Positions 41,199-50,697 are shown, counted from the first letter of the stretch. The stretch is 64,000 bases of DNA from Streptomyces himalayensis subsp. himalayensis (GCF_013778455.1 NZ_JACEHE010000015.1:1-64000); one strand, 5' to 3'. Notes: generated from the sequence alone by a model not told the origin. Translations and numbers: made by a program.

Positions 41199-42203
41199 TC
41201 AGTCGGCGGCCGCCGGCGGCCACGCGTCCCCCCAGTCGGCATCGCGAGCCGCCCGATACAGCGTCCCGTGCCGCTTGGTCACCGTCTCGCGGCGCAGCGC
41301 CTCGTCCGCCGAGCACAGGTCGAGCAGGACCTGGCCCTTGCGGATCTGGGGCCGCCGGACGACACGGCCCTCAGCCGTGGCGACGGGGAACCGGGTGGCC
41401 GCCACGTAGCTGAACTTCTCGTCCTCGTACGCCAGTGAGCCGCCCTTCACCTGGCGATGCAGGGACGACCGGCTCACCCGGGCCGAGAAGTGGCACCAGT
41501 CGGAGCCCGGGACGATGGGGCACGCGGCGCTGTGCGGGCACGGCGCCGCGATCCGGAACCCGGCGGCGATGAGCCGGTCGCGGGCCTCGATCACCCGCCC
41601 GTAGCCGTCCGGCGTCCCCGGCTCGACGATCACGACAGCGGACCGCGCGGCGCTCGCCGCCGCGTCCACCACCGCCCGACGGTCGCCGTCGGTCAGCTCG
41701 CCCAGCACATACGACACCGTCACCAGATCAGTGCTCTCGATGGTGAGCGCCGATCCGATACGAGAGCGCTGCCACACCGCGGACTTCAGCGGCTCGTAGG
41801 ACGAGGCCAGTTCGCGGCCCAGCGCCAGCGCGGGTTCCGCCCAGTCCAGCACCGTCACCGGCCGCTCGCCGTCCCAGGTCGCGGCCACGGCCCAGGTCGC
41901 CGCGCCCGTCCCGCCGCCCACGTCCACATGGCTGTCCGGCGCCCACTCGGCGGGCGCGGCCTCCGCAAGCGCGCCCAGCGCCGAGCGGACCGCCTCGAAG
42001 GTCGCGGGCATCCGGTACGCGGCGTACGCGGCGACGTCCGAGCGGTCACGCAGCACCGGGGCGTCGGTGGGAGTGCGCCCCCGGTAGTTGGCGATCAGCC
42101 GGTCCACGGCCTGCGCGGCCTGCGTCGGCGGCAGACCGTCAAGAAGGCCGGCGAGGGCCGTGCGCAGGGTCTCGGCTGGGGTAGCGGAAACAGGGGCGTT
42201 CAC
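41199..42203 (-). CDS. Small ribosomal subunit Rsm22-like methyltransferase
   Basis: The 334-aa protein has the SAM-binding motif SHVDVGGGTGAATWAVAATW near residue 95, followed by VTVLDWAEPALALGRELA, STDLVTVSYVLGELTD and SAVVIVEPGTPDGYG. A Cys cluster, APCPHSAACPIVPGSDWCHF, is characteristic of Rsm22 (mitochondrial/bacterial small-subunit associated). LVTVSYVLGEL replaces the N4-type NPPY motif. It probably methylates ribosomal RNA or a ribosomal protein. ATG 42203 opens the domain. It lies ten bases beyond the end of the serine hydrolase gene. Confidence 0.88.
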   Translation of the reverse strand: MNAPVSATPAETLRTALAGLLDGLPPTQAAQAVDRLIANYRGRTPTDAPVLRDRSDVAAYAAYRMPATFEAVRSALGALAEAAPAEWAPDSHVDVGGGTGAATWAVAATWDGERPVTVLDWAEPALALGRELASSYEPLKSAVWQRSRIGSALTIESTDLVTVSYVLGELTDGDRRAVVDAAASAARSAVVIVEPGTPDGYGRVIEARDRLIAAGFRIAAPCPHSAACPIVPGSDWCHFSARVSRSSLHRQVKGGSLAYEDEKFSYVAATRFPVATAEGRVVRRPQIRKGQVLLDLCSADEALRRETVTKRHGTLYRAARDADWGDAWPPAAAD

Positions 42204-42212
42204 CCAGCGATT

Positions 42213-43364
42213 CTAAGACCGCCCCCGCGCGGCCCGGGCGAGCCGTGTGCCCGCCGCCGCCCGGGGTCTGCTGCCCGCTTCCCGCCGCCGCGGATGCACC
42301 GTATTGGCCAGCAGCACCAGAAACGTGTCCGTCGCCGGGTCCAGGACCAGCGACGTGCCCGTAAACCCGGTGTGCCCCGCCGCGCCCGGGCCGCCGGGTT
42401 CACCCCGCCCCGCCAGCTCGCCCATGAACCACGGCTGGTCGATACGGAAGCCCAGCCCCGGAGGCGTCAGCATCAGCTCCACGAAGTCGGGGCCGAGGAT
42501 GCGCGCCGTACCGTACGAGCCGCCGGCCAGCAGCGCCCGGCAGAGCACCGCCAGATCCCGCGCCGTCGAGAAGAGACCGGCGTGACCCGCGACACCGCCC
42601 AGCGCCCAGGCGTTCTCGTCGTGCACCACGCCCCGCAGCATCCCGCGGTCCGCCTTCGCCCAGGTCCTGCGCTGGTCCTCGGTCGCGGCGGCACCCGGGC
42701 GCGGGCCGAAGCCGGTGGCCGTCATCCCGAGGGGCCGCGTGATCCCGTCCCGTACGAGGACGTCGAGGGGTCGGCGCGCGATGCGTTCGAGCACGTGCTG
42801 GAGCAGCAGCATGTTGAGGTCGGAGTAGCAGTACGTGCCGGGCTCGGTGACTGGGGCCTCGGCCCGCAGCGCGGCGAGGCGTGCCGCCTGGTCCGGGCAG
42901 TCGTACAGCGGCAGTTCGGGCCGCAGCCCGGAGGTGTGGGTGAGCAGCTGCCGCACGGTGATGCCGTGCTCGGCCGCCGCCCAGAACTCGGGAACGTACG
43001 CCGCCACGCGCGCGTCGATGCCGAGCGTGCCGCGTTCCATCTGCTGCACCGCGGCGACGGAGGTGAAGAGTTTGGTGAGCGACGCCAGGTCGAAAGAGGT
43101 GTCGGTGGTCATCGGCACCCACCTCTCGCGCGGCAGCTCGACGCCCGTGTCCGTCTCGGGGTCGTACGCCGCGTAGCGCTCCGCCCAGCCGTACGCCTCC
43201 TCGACGGCGATCACCGGGCCGCGCCCGGCGAGCACGACCACGCCCGCGCACCAGGGCCGCTCCCCCTCGGGCAGCGCCCGCACCTCCGCCAGGAGCCGCC
43301 GCATCTCGTCGGGGTCGAGCCCTGCGCGCTCCGGGGTGCCGGTGCGCAGTCGTGGTGCGCTCAG
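42213..43364 (-). CDS. Serine hydrolase, beta-lactamase/class C family
   Basis: The 383-aa enzyme has the nucleophile SFDLASLTKLFTSV (SxxK), the second motif CYSDLNMLLLQHVLERI (YxN-like) and the third region AAGHTGFTGTSLVLDP (HTG). Class C-type serine hydrolases include esterases, DD-peptidases and D-aminoacylases. The conserved opening SAPRLRTGTPERAGLDPDE has no ATG, GTG or TTG. A CTG at 43364 overlaps the TGA stop of the MFS gene upstream (CTGA), with GAGGCGGAG eight bases before it. I take CTG as the start. The fallback is ATG 43304, which would lose 20 conserved residues. Confidence 0.8.
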   Translation of the reverse strand: MSAPRLRTGTPERAGLDPDEMRRLLAEVRALPEGERPWCAGVVVLAGRGPVIAVEEAYGWAERYAAYDPETDTGVELPRERWVPMTTDTSFDLASLTKLFTSVAAVQQMERGTLGIDARVAAYVPEFWAAAEHGITVRQLLTHTSGLRPELPLYDCPDQAARLAALRAEAPVTEPGTYCYSDLNMLLLQHVLERIARRPLDVLVRDGITRPLGMTATGFGPRPGAAATEDQRRTWAKADRGMLRGVVHDENAWALGGVAGHAGLFSTARDLAVLCRALLAGGSYGTARILGPDFVELMLTPPGLGFRIDQPWFMGELAGRGEPGGPGAAGHTGFTGTSLVLDPATDTFLVLLANTVHPRRREAGSRPRAAAGTRLARAARGRS

Positions 43365-44782
43365 TGCTCCGCCTCCTCCCGGGCGCTCTTCCGCTGCGGG
43401 GCCCCGCTTCCGGCGCGCAGGCTCGTTTCCTGTGCGCGCGGCTGCCAGGGACGGCACAGTGCCACGAAGCAGGCGACCGCCACCAGTGCGCACGCCAGTT
43501 GGACGACGGCCATCGGGACGGCCGTGGCCTCGCCGGCGATGCCGACGAGCGGCGAGGCGATCGCTCCGATGAGGAAGGAGGACGTGCCGAGCAGCGCGGA
43601 CGCGGAGCCCGCGGCGTGCGGGGTGCGCATGAGGGCGAGCGCGTTGGTGTTGGGCAGGGCCAGACCCATCGCGGACATCAGCACGAAGAGTCCGGCGGAG
43701 ATCGGGACGAGTCCCGCGTCGGGTCCGAAGACGCCGGTCGTCAGGAGCAGCAGGGCCGTGGCGGCGGCGGTGATGACGGCGAGGCCGAAGCCGAGGGCCT
43801 TGTCGAGGCTGACCCGGCCGACGAGCAGCTTTCCGTTGATCTGGCCGGTGGCTATCAGGCCGACCGAGTTGATGCCGAAGAGGAGGCTGAAGGTCTGCGG
43901 GGACGCGCCGTAGATCTCCTGGATGACGAACGGCGAGGCGGACACGTAGGAGAAGAGCGCGGCGAAGGCGAAGCCGCCGGCGAGCATGTAGCCGGTGAAG
44001 ACCCGGTCGGCGAGCAGGCCGCGCATGGTGCGCAGCGCCTCGGCGGTGCCGCCCGCGTGCCGCCGGTCGGGGTCGAGTGTCTCCGGCAGCACGCGCCAGA
44101 CGAGCGCGGTGAGGGCGACGCCGATCACCGTGAGGACGACGAAGACGCCGCGCCAGTCGGTGATCCGCAGCACCTGTCCGCCGATGAGGGGGGCGACGAT
44201 CGGGGCCACGCCGGAGATCAGCATGAGGGTGGAGAAGAAGCGGGCCATCTCCACGCCGTCGTACAGGTCGCGGACGACCGCGCGGGCGATCACTATGCCC
44301 GCGGCGCCCGCCAGGCCCTGGACCAGGCGGAAAGCGATGAGTAGTTCCATGCTGGGCGCGAAGGCGCACACCGCGGTGGCGACGATGTACACGAGCAACC
44401 CGGCGAGAAGCGGGCGCCTGCGGCCCCATTTGTCGCTCATGGGTCCGACGACGAGCTGCCCGAGCGCCATGCCCGCGAGGCAGGCGGTCAGCGTCAGCTG
44501 AACCGTCGCCGCGGGCGCGTGCAGCGCGTCGGTGACCTCCGGGAGCGCCGGGAGGTACATGTCCATGGAGAGCGGCGGTACGGCGGTGAGCCCGGCGAGC
44601 ACCAGAGTGACGAGCAGTCCGGTGCGGCGGGCGGCAACGGGCCCGGCAGCCTGACCCTCTCCGCCCTTCACCCCTCTGGAACCCCGCTGCCCCGCGTCTG
44701 TGGGGCCGTCCTCCACGGGGCCATGGCCTATGGCGCCGTCCGCCCCTGCGTCTGCTGACTTCCTCCGGCCGCGCTCGCGCAT
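43361..44782 (-). CDS. MFS transporter, Bcr/CflA (DHA1) family
   Basis: The 473-aa exporter has a long charged start (RERGRRKSADAGADGAIGHG) before the first helix. Typical motifs follow: SMDMYLPALPEVTDAL, GMALGQLVVGPMSDKWGRRR (motif A), FRLVQGLAGAAGIVIARAVV (fourth helix) and GVAPIVAPLIGGQVL. Twelve helices are expected. Relatives export chloramphenicol, bicyclomycin or sulfonamides. ATG 44782 follows GGGAGGGG. It is cotranscribed with the serine hydrolase through a CTGA overlap and is divergent from the oxidoreductase 94 bases away. Confidence 0.92.
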   Translation of the reverse strand: MRERGRRKSADAGADGAIGHGPVEDGPTDAGQRGSRGVKGGEGQAAGPVAARRTGLLVTLVLAGLTAVPPLSMDMYLPALPEVTDALHAPAATVQLTLTACLAGMALGQLVVGPMSDKWGRRRPLLAGLLVYIVATAVCAFAPSMELLIAFRLVQGLAGAAGIVIARAVVRDLYDGVEMARFFSTLMLISGVAPIVAPLIGGQVLRITDWRGVFVVLTVIGVALTALVWRVLPETLDPDRRHAGGTAEALRTMRGLLADRVFTGYMLAGGFAFAALFSYVSASPFVIQEIYGASPQTFSLLFGINSVGLIATGQINGKLLVGRVSLDKALGFGLAVITAAATALLLLTTGVFGPDAGLVPISAGLFVLMSAMGLALPNTNALALMRTPHAAGSASALLGTSSFLIGAIASPLVGIAGEATAVPMAVVQLACALVAVACFVALCRPWQPRAQETSLRAGSGAPQRKSAREEAEH

Positions 44783-44875
44783 GGCCCCCCTCCCGGTCCT
44801 TGATTCCGCCCCATATGCTCTCAGCTCGAACGCGGTGGTCGAGACCGCCGGAGGGCGAACAGGGAGGGAACCTCG

Positions 44876-45901
44876 ATGACGACACAACCGGTGCGGTGGG
44901 GAATTCTGGCGACCGGCGGGATCGCAGCCGCGTTCACCGCGGATCTGCTGGACCTGCCGGACGCGGAGGTCGTCGCGGTGGCCTCGCGGACGGACGCCTC
45001 GGCGAAGGCCTTCGCGGAGCGCTTCGGCATCCCGCGGGCGTACGGCAGTTGGGGCGCCCTGGCCGAGGACGCCGAGGTGGACGTCGTCTATGTGGCGACG
45101 CCGCACTCGGCGCACCGCGAGGCGGCGGGCCTGTGCCTGGAGGCGGGCCGGAACGTGCTGTGCGAGAAGTCGTTCACGCTCAACGGGCGCGAAGCCGAGG
45201 AGCTGGTGGGCCTGGCCAGGGAGCGCGGCCTCTTCCTGATGGAGGCCATGTGGATGTACTGCAACCCGCTCATACGGCGACTCAAGGCGCTGGTGGACGA
45301 CGGTGCGATCGGCGAAGTCCGCACCGTCCAGGCCGACTTCGGGCTGTCGGGCCCGTTCCCCGCCTCGCACCGGCTGCGGGATCCCGCCCAGGGCGGCGGC
45401 GCGCTGCTGGATCTGGGCGTCTATCCGGTGTCGTTCGCGCAGCTGCTGCTGGGTGAGCCGTCGGACATCACGGCCAGAGCGGTGCTCTCCGACGAGGGCG
45501 TCGATCTCCAGACGGGAATGCTGCTCTCGTGGGAGAGCGGTGCTCATGCCCTGGTGCACTGCTCCATCATCGGGGGCACCCCCGTCATGGCGTCCGTCAC
45601 CGGCTCGCAGGGCCGCATCGACATCCCGTACGGCTTCTTCCACCCCGACCGTTTCGTACTGCACCGCGACGGCCGCGACCCGGAGGAGTTCGTGGCGGAC
45701 CCGGCCGCCGGCACGGCCGCCAGCCTCAAGCACGAGGCCGTGGAGGTCATGCGCTGCCTGCGCGCGGGCGAGACCGAGTCCCCGCTCGTGCCGCTCGACG
45801 GTTCCCTCGCGGTGATGCGGACGCTCGACGCGGTACGTGACCGCATCGGCGTCCGCTATCCCGGCGAGACGGACCTCGCGGCTCAGGCCGTGTCGGCCTG
45901 A
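44876..45901 (+). CDS. Gfo/Idh/MocA family oxidoreductase
   Basis: The 341-aa NAD(P)-dependent enzyme has an N-terminal Rossmann domain (VRWGILATGGIAAAFTADLL) with GVASRTDASAKAFAERFG-like binding loop, here VVAVASRTDASAKAFAERFG. VYVATPHSAHREAAG and VLCEKSFTLNGREAEEL include the catalytic EK motif. MWMYCNPLIRRLK lies at the domain border, and the C-terminal alpha/beta domain includes GGGALLDLGVYPVSFAQLLL. Members oxidise sugars, inositols or dihydrodiols; the substrate is unknown. ATG 44876 follows AGGGAGG. Confidence 0.92.
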   Translation: MTTQPVRWGILATGGIAAAFTADLLDLPDAEVVAVASRTDASAKAFAERFGIPRAYGSWGALAEDAEVDVVYVATPHSAHREAAGLCLEAGRNVLCEKSFTLNGREAEELVGLARERGLFLMEAMWMYCNPLIRRLKALVDDGAIGEVRTVQADFGLSGPFPASHRLRDPAQGGGALLDLGVYPVSFAQLLLGEPSDITARAVLSDEGVDLQTGMLLSWESGAHALVHCSIIGGTPVMASVTGSQGRIDIPYGFFHPDRFVLHRDGRDPEEFVADPAAGTAASLKHEAVEVMRCLRAGETESPLVPLDGSLAVMRTLDAVRDRIGVRYPGETDLAAQAVSA

Positions 45902-45952
45902 GCCGGTTCCGGCGCCCGCCTCCGCGTCCGCGTGAGGCGGGCTCGATCCCGG

Positions 45953-47599
45953 TCAGGCGGGGTTGAGCCCCTGGTTCCCCGCCTCCGTCACGAAGGACGC
46001 GGCCGTGGTGATCGGCGCCCCCGGCGTCGTCACCGCGCTGACCGTCTTGAAGTCGGCGCGTGCGGACCCGGCGCCCAGCTCGACCGTCACATAGCCGCGA
46101 CGCCCGTTGTAGAACTTCATGTGCGGGTTGGCCGCCATATAGGTGTCCCAGTTGGCGGGCTTGTCCGCGCCGTCCCGGCCGCTGGAGACGGACGTCGCGA
46201 CGATCTCGGTACCGACGGTCTTCGAGGCCTGGTCGCCGAAGTCCCGCTTGATGTCGAAGGCGTAGCCGACGTGCACGTCGCCCGTGAGCACCATCAGGTT
46301 GTCGATTCCGGCCGACTCCGCCCCGGCGAGGACGCGTTCACGGGAGGCCGGGTAGCCGTCCCAGGCGTCCATGGACACCTTGGACGGCAGGGTCGTGGTG
46401 TTGTACCGCTGCGAGAAGGTGACCTGTTGCGGCACGACGTTCCACAGTGCCTGCGAGTTCCGCCATCCGTCGAGCAGCCACCGCTCCTGGGTCTCGCCGG
46501 TCAGCGTGCGCGAGGGGTCCTCGGACTCGGGGCCCGGGTACTGCCAGCCGTCCCCGTACGCCTGGTTGGAGCGGTACTGCCGGGTGTCGAGGATGTCGAA
46601 CTGCGCGAGCCGGCCCCAGTGGAGACGACGGTAGAGCTGCATGTCGGGGCCCTCGGGCTGCTGCGGGCGGCGCAGCGGCTGGTTCTCCCAGTAGGCGCGG
46701 TAGGCGGCGGCCCGGCGCAGCAGGAACTCCTCCGGCGGTACGGAGTTCTCGGGTATGTCGCCCGCGTAGTTGTTCTCGGTCTCGTGGTCGTCCCACGTGA
46801 CGACGAAGGGGTGCGCGGCGTGCGCGGCCCGCAGGTCGGGGTCGGACTTGTAGAGGGCGTACCGCAGGCGGTAGTCCTCCAGCGTGATGGTCTCGCGGTT
46901 GAAGTGGGCGGGCAGGGTGCGGTCGGTGTAGTTGCGGTAGCCGCCCACCGAGTTGACGGCGTACTCGTAGAGGTAGTCGCCGAGGTGGAAGACGATGTCG
47001 ACGTCGTCCTGCGCCAGGTGCTGGTACGCGGTGAAGTACCCGTCGTGGTACGCCTGGCAGGAGACCGCGGCGAGCGTCAGCGCGCCGGGCCGGCTGCCGG
47101 CCGCGGGCGCGGTGCGGGTGCGGCCGGTCTCGCTGACCCAACTCCCGGCGCGGAAGCGGTAGTAGTAGACACGTCCGGCGTCGAGGTGGGAGACCTCGAC
47201 ATGGACGGAGTGGTGGAACTCGGGGTGCGCGGTGGCGGTGCCGCGTCTGGCCATCCGACGGAAGCCGGAGTCGTGGGCGAGCTCCCAGTGGACGGTGACG
47301 CGCTCCTGCGGAAGACCGCTGTCGGGCTCGTACGGCGCGGGGGCGAGCCGGGTCCAGAGGATCACGGAACCGGGGAGCGGGTCGCCGGAGGCGACGCCGA
47401 GCGTGAACGGGTTCTCGGTGATCTGGGCCGCGTCGAGTTCGGCGGCGCTCGCTGCGCCCGCGGCCGGCAGGTTGGTGGCGAAGGCGAGCGCGGCGGCCGC
47501 GCCGGTGACGGTGAGGAAGCGGCGGCGGCCGAGGTGGCGGGCGGCGGCGCGGAGTTCGGGGTCGTGCTCGGACGGTGGCGTCGGACGTGCGGGTGTCAT
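45953..47599 (-). CDS. phoD: PhoD-type alkaline phosphatase/phosphodiesterase, Tat-exported
   Basis: The 548-aa precursor carries the Tat motif LGRRRFLTVTGAAAAL near residue 25, followed by Ala-rich cleavage sequence. The PhoD N-terminal domain has FTLGVASGDPLPGSVILWTR; the catalytic metallophosphatase has SCQAYHDGYFTAY, FHLGDYLYEY, VTWDDHETENNYAG and VLTGDVHVGYAFDI. These bind iron and calcium. The enzyme releases phosphate from extracellular esters when phosphate is scarce; I did not find a convincing PHO box. The ATG follows GGGGAGGG. A TTG-started lamin-tail gene is divergent, 241 bases away. Confidence 0.95.
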   Translation of the reverse strand: MTPARPTPPSEHDPELRAAARHLGRRRFLTVTGAAAALAFATNLPAAGAASAAELDAAQITENPFTLGVASGDPLPGSVILWTRLAPAPYEPDSGLPQERVTVHWELAHDSGFRRMARRGTATAHPEFHHSVHVEVSHLDAGRVYYYRFRAGSWVSETGRTRTAPAAGSRPGALTLAAVSCQAYHDGYFTAYQHLAQDDVDIVFHLGDYLYEYAVNSVGGYRNYTDRTLPAHFNRETITLEDYRLRYALYKSDPDLRAAHAAHPFVVTWDDHETENNYAGDIPENSVPPEEFLLRRAAAYRAYWENQPLRRPQQPEGPDMQLYRRLHWGRLAQFDILDTRQYRSNQAYGDGWQYPGPESEDPSRTLTGETQERWLLDGWRNSQALWNVVPQQVTFSQRYNTTTLPSKVSMDAWDGYPASRERVLAGAESAGIDNLMVLTGDVHVGYAFDIKRDFGDQASKTVGTEIVATSVSSGRDGADKPANWDTYMAANPHMKFYNGRRGYVTVELGAGSARADFKTVSAVTTPGAPITTAASFVTEAGNQGLNPA

Positions 47600-47840
47600 C
47601 TGGCCCTCCCCTGACGGTTGTTGTCAGGGGCATTGAATTTGCGGGGGGCGACCGACGCCTGTCACGTGCACAACAAGAAGATGGCGGACGTATGAGTTCC
47701 GCATAAGACCCACTCACATCCGCACACACCCGCACAAGAAGAATTTGCACAAGCGGAATGTGAGACACCGCCACCTTTGGGTCAGGTGGAGCCCCTATGC
47801 TCAACTCCTCTCCACCGGACCTTCACAGTTGGAGCACAAC

Positions 47841-48311
47841 TTGCGCATACGTTCCCTGGTCCAGGCAGCCGTCGCCTTAGCGACCCTGACCGCGCCCCTG
47901 CTCGTCGCAACCCCGGCTTCGGCGGCCTCGGCGGCGCACCAGAGCGGTCTGCACCTCGGCTACATCCAGTACGACAGCCCGGGCTCGGACGGCGGCTCCA
48001 ACTCCTCACTGAACGCGGAGTGGGTGAACATCCACAACAACACCGGCTCCGCGATCCAGCTCAAGGGCTACAAACTGAAGGACAACACCGGCTACACGTA
48101 CACCTTCGGCAGCTACCGGATCGGGGCCGGCAAGACCGTCAAGGTCCGCACCGGCAAGGGCACCAACGCCGCGGGCGTCCGCTACTGGGGACGCGGCTGG
48201 TACGTCTGGAACAACACCAGCGACAAGGCGCGGCTGATCAAGCCGAACGGCACGCTGCTGGACTCCTGCTCCTGGACGACGTCGGACGACGGCTACAAGA
48301 ACTGCCACTGA
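47841..48311 (+). CDS. Exported lamin-tail domain protein
   Basis: The 156-aa protein starts with TTG at 47841, after TTGGAG, and has a signal peptide (RSLVQAAVALATLTAPLLVA) cut near ASAAS. The rest is one lamin-tail domain: LHLGYIQYDSPGSDGGSNSS, EWVNIHNNTGSAIQLKGYKL and YTYTFGSYRIGAGKTVKVRT. It ends with a small Cys loop SCSWTTSDDGYKNC. Secreted lamin-tail domains bind sugars, DNA or act as accessory units of extracellular nucleases. Its neighbour PhoD is also secreted, so both may be part of the phosphate-scavenging exoproteome; that is inference. Confidence 0.88.
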   Translation: MRIRSLVQAAVALATLTAPLLVATPASAASAAHQSGLHLGYIQYDSPGSDGGSNSSLNAEWVNIHNNTGSAIQLKGYKLKDNTGYTYTFGSYRIGAGKTVKVRTGKGTNAAGVRYWGRGWYVWNNTSDKARLIKPNGTLLDSCSWTTSDDGYKNCH

Positions 48312-48444
48312 CCGCGCAGCAAAAGGCCCACAGGACCATTTCGACGGGGGTGGACAACCGCTCCGCGGTGACCAGGTGACCAAGGGGGGCCCGCGATGGG
48401 GAGCGCGGGAACGCCCTGGGCCGCCGCGGAGCGGTTGTTCTGGT

Positions 48445-49470
48445 TCACGCCTTCGTGGATCCCTGAGCCCCGAGTACGCGCTCGATCTCCGCCAACTCCT
48501 CCTTCGCCAGCGGCCCGTACGCCAGCGCCCCCGCGTTCTCCTCCGCCTGCGCCACCGTCCTGAAGCCGGGAATGGGGACCGTCCGCGGGCTGCGCGCCCA
48601 CAGCCAGGCCAGTGCGCCCTGGGTGAGGGTGCGCCCGCGGCTCATCAGGACGGACCGTACGGCCTCGACGCGCGCCAGCCACTCCGGATCGGCGCCGCCG
48701 CCCGCGGCGAACCCGGGCAGCCAGGCGGGCGGCGCGCTGCGGATGTCACCGGCGGCGAGCGTGCTCTCCGGCACGTACTTGCCGGTCAGCAACCCCATCG
48801 CGAGCGGGCTGCGGTTGATGCTGGCGAGGTCCGACTCCTCGCACAGCGTGAGCAGTTCGGGCGCGTCCTGGAGGATGTTGCAGCGGTGCTGGACGGCCGC
48901 GCAGTGCGGGCCCGCGGCGAAGACGGCCGCGCGCGCCGGGTCGTCGGTGCTCCATGCGTACGCGCGGATGAGCCCCTCGCGTACGAGATCCTCGCAGGCG
49001 TCCCGCAGGAGAGCGGCCCGCTCGGGGTCCGCGTCGGACAGGTGCAGCTGGTAGAGGTCCACGTAGTCGGTGCCGAGCCGGGCGAGCGAGGCGGTCAGCG
49101 CACGCCGTACGTACGCCGGTGAGTCGTCGCTGCCCGTGAGGGCCTTGCGCTCCTCGTCGAAGAGGTTGCCCCACTTGGTGGCCACCACGACGTCCGCCCT
49201 GCGCCTGCCGAGGGCCCGTCCCAGTACGCGCTCGCTGTGCCCGGTCCCGTACACGTCGGCGGTGTCGAAGAAGGTCACACCCAGGTCCAGCGCCCGGCGC
49301 ACGGCGCGCACCGACTCCTCGTCGTCGACCTTGCCCCACCCGAGCGGGCTCCCGTCCGGGGCCTGCCACTCGCCGCCGATGGCCCAGCAGCCGAAACCGA
49401 GGGCGCTCACCTCGATTCCGCTGCGTCCGAGGGTCCTTGTGTACGACGAGTCCGCTTCGTTGGTCTCCAT
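48445..49470 (-). CDS. Aldo/keto reductase
   Basis: The 341-aa barrel enzyme has all the aldo/keto reductase marks. GFGCWAIGGEWQ, then GVTFFDTADVYGTGHSERV with the catalytic Asp and Tyr, VVVATKWGNLFDEE with Lys, and YVDLYQLHLSDAD with His. The C-terminal VPIPGFRTVAQAEENAGA holds the NADPH-binding loop. Substrate unknown, probably a small carbonyl. ATG 49470 is chosen; the frame extends to 49509 without support. It stands alone. Confidence 0.93.
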   Translation of the reverse strand: METNEADSSYTRTLGRSGIEVSALGFGCWAIGGEWQAPDGSPLGWGKVDDEESVRAVRRALDLGVTFFDTADVYGTGHSERVLGRALGRRRADVVVATKWGNLFDEERKALTGSDDSPAYVRRALTASLARLGTDYVDLYQLHLSDADPERAALLRDACEDLVREGLIRAYAWSTDDPARAAVFAAGPHCAAVQHRCNILQDAPELLTLCEESDLASINRSPLAMGLLTGKYVPESTLAAGDIRSAPPAWLPGFAAGGGADPEWLARVEAVRSVLMSRGRTLTQGALAWLWARSPRTVPIPGFRTVAQAEENAGALAYGPLAKEELAEIERVLGAQGSTKA

Positions 49471-49558
49471 ACCGCTGAACGCTACGAGTTGGAGTGCACG
49501 CGAAGGCAATCCCTCTGCCGGACTCAGGCCTGATTCCTGAGGTCGGGAAGCCGGGACC

Positions 49559-50152
49559 TCATACCCCCTGCGCCGCAGCTCCGCCCGCGGGCTCCTCGCC
49601 GAACGGTCCCTCCTTCACCTCCTGCTCGGAGGGCGCCGCCTGGGCCAGTCGTACGTGCCTGTTCCGTGCCGCGATCACGCCCATCGTGCCGATGGCCGTG
49701 GCCGCGAACGCCACCGGGACCATCCAGTCGCGGTTGACGAGGTGGCCCAGGGCGTGGTCGAGGGAGATGCGGCCCGGCCCGCTGATGGCGAGGCAGGCCG
49801 GCACGAGGCCGAGGAACGCCGCGTACTCGTATCCGCCGCTCTGGGCGAAGAAACCGCTGGGTGCGTGCACAGCCGCCGCCCCCGCCATCCCGCCGGCCGC
49901 GGCCGCTCCCGCCGCGGGCGTCGCGAGACCGAGGGCGAGGAGCGCGCCGCCACCCGTTTCGACGAGCCCGGCGGCGACGGCGCTCGCCTTGCCCGGCTTG
50001 TAACCGACGGACTCCATCATGGCGCCGGTGCCCTCGATTCCGCCGCCGCCGAACCAGCCGAAGAGCTTCTGGGTGCCATGGGCGGCGAGCACCCCGCCGG
50101 TTCCGAGGCGAAGCAGCAGAAGGCCCAGGTCACGTCGGTCGATAAAGGTCAC
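49559..50152 (-). CDS. DoxX family membrane protein
   Basis: The 197-aa protein has four membrane helices. The DoxX opening LGLLLLRLGTGGVLAAHGTQ is followed by KLFGWFGGGGIEGTGAMMESV, a conserved loop, and GLVETGGGALLALGLATPAA. The last helix is MVPVAFAATAIGTMGVIAAR. DoxX-like proteins link to thiosulfate/quinone redox and oxidative stress. It starts with GTG at 50152 after CCGAGGAG. The acidic C-terminal tail (SEQEVKEGPFGEEPAGGAAA) is a species-specific extension. Confidence 0.85.
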   Translation of the reverse strand: MTFIDRRDLGLLLLRLGTGGVLAAHGTQKLFGWFGGGGIEGTGAMMESVGYKPGKASAVAAGLVETGGGALLALGLATPAAGAAAAGGMAGAAAVHAPSGFFAQSGGYEYAAFLGLVPACLAISGPGRISLDHALGHLVNRDWMVPVAFAATAIGTMGVIAARNRHVRLAQAAPSEQEVKEGPFGEEPAGGAAAQGV

Positions 50153-50475
50153 GGCAACTCCTCGGGGCGTGCGGTTCAAGGGACGTACGGGTCCAGGGCT
50201 TCGCGAGTGCCCTCTCCACCGTCGCATCACACCGGGCCCGGCACCCGGCCCGTGCGGCCGTTCGAGTGGTGGCGGTCGGGGTCATGGCAGGCTGCGCCCA
50301 TGGACCGCGGAGGAGGTCTTCGCCTCCCACCTCGCCCGCGTCACGGCCCGCTCACTCGCGCAGTGACGACGCGCAGTGAGGACGTGCAGCGACGACGCGA
50401 TGGACGCGGAAATCTCCTCGGATCGCGCCGTGAGGGTGCTCGCACGGTGAACGCCCGTTCGGCGTATTCGGCGTC
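50153..50475. other. Spacer with possible gene debris
   Basis: No intact gene is seen. A short plus-strand stretch (about 50286-50366) reads GRLRPWTAEEVFASHLARVT and looks protein-like, but has no start or continuation. It may be debris from the same decayed region as the hydrolase tail at 50476. Confidence 0.35.
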
Positions 50476-50658
50476 GTGGCCGGACACGCTGCGGGCGCAG
50501 CCTGGGACGAGGAGCTCGTTCACGTCCTCCGGCGTCGGCGGTACGAGGGCGTCATCCACGACTTCGTGATGCTCGACCCCCTGCGCGAGACCCAGGCGGC
50601 CGGGGCCGCCGTCGAGCAGGGGGTCGGGGTGCTCCGGAGGGCCCTGGACACCTCCTGA
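50476..50658 (+). pseudogene. C-terminal remnant of an alpha/beta hydrolase (acetyl esterase-like)
   Basis: The 60-residue frame reads RYEGVIHDFVMLDPLRETQA, then AGAAVEQGVGVLRRALD. This is the end of the hormone-sensitive lipase-like hydrolase family, where GxIHxF carries the catalytic His. The oxyanion HGGG box and the nucleophile Ser are missing, so it is a stub of a once complete gene. The upstream sequence is not homologous. Confidence 0.65.
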
Positions 50659-50697
50659 CGGCTGCCCCGGCTGGGCGGGGAGTCTGGGCGGCCGCAC

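Noticed and set aside
47600..47840. PHO box in the phoD upstream region
   Set aside because: I looked for tandem GTTCACC-like units on both strands and found none convincing.
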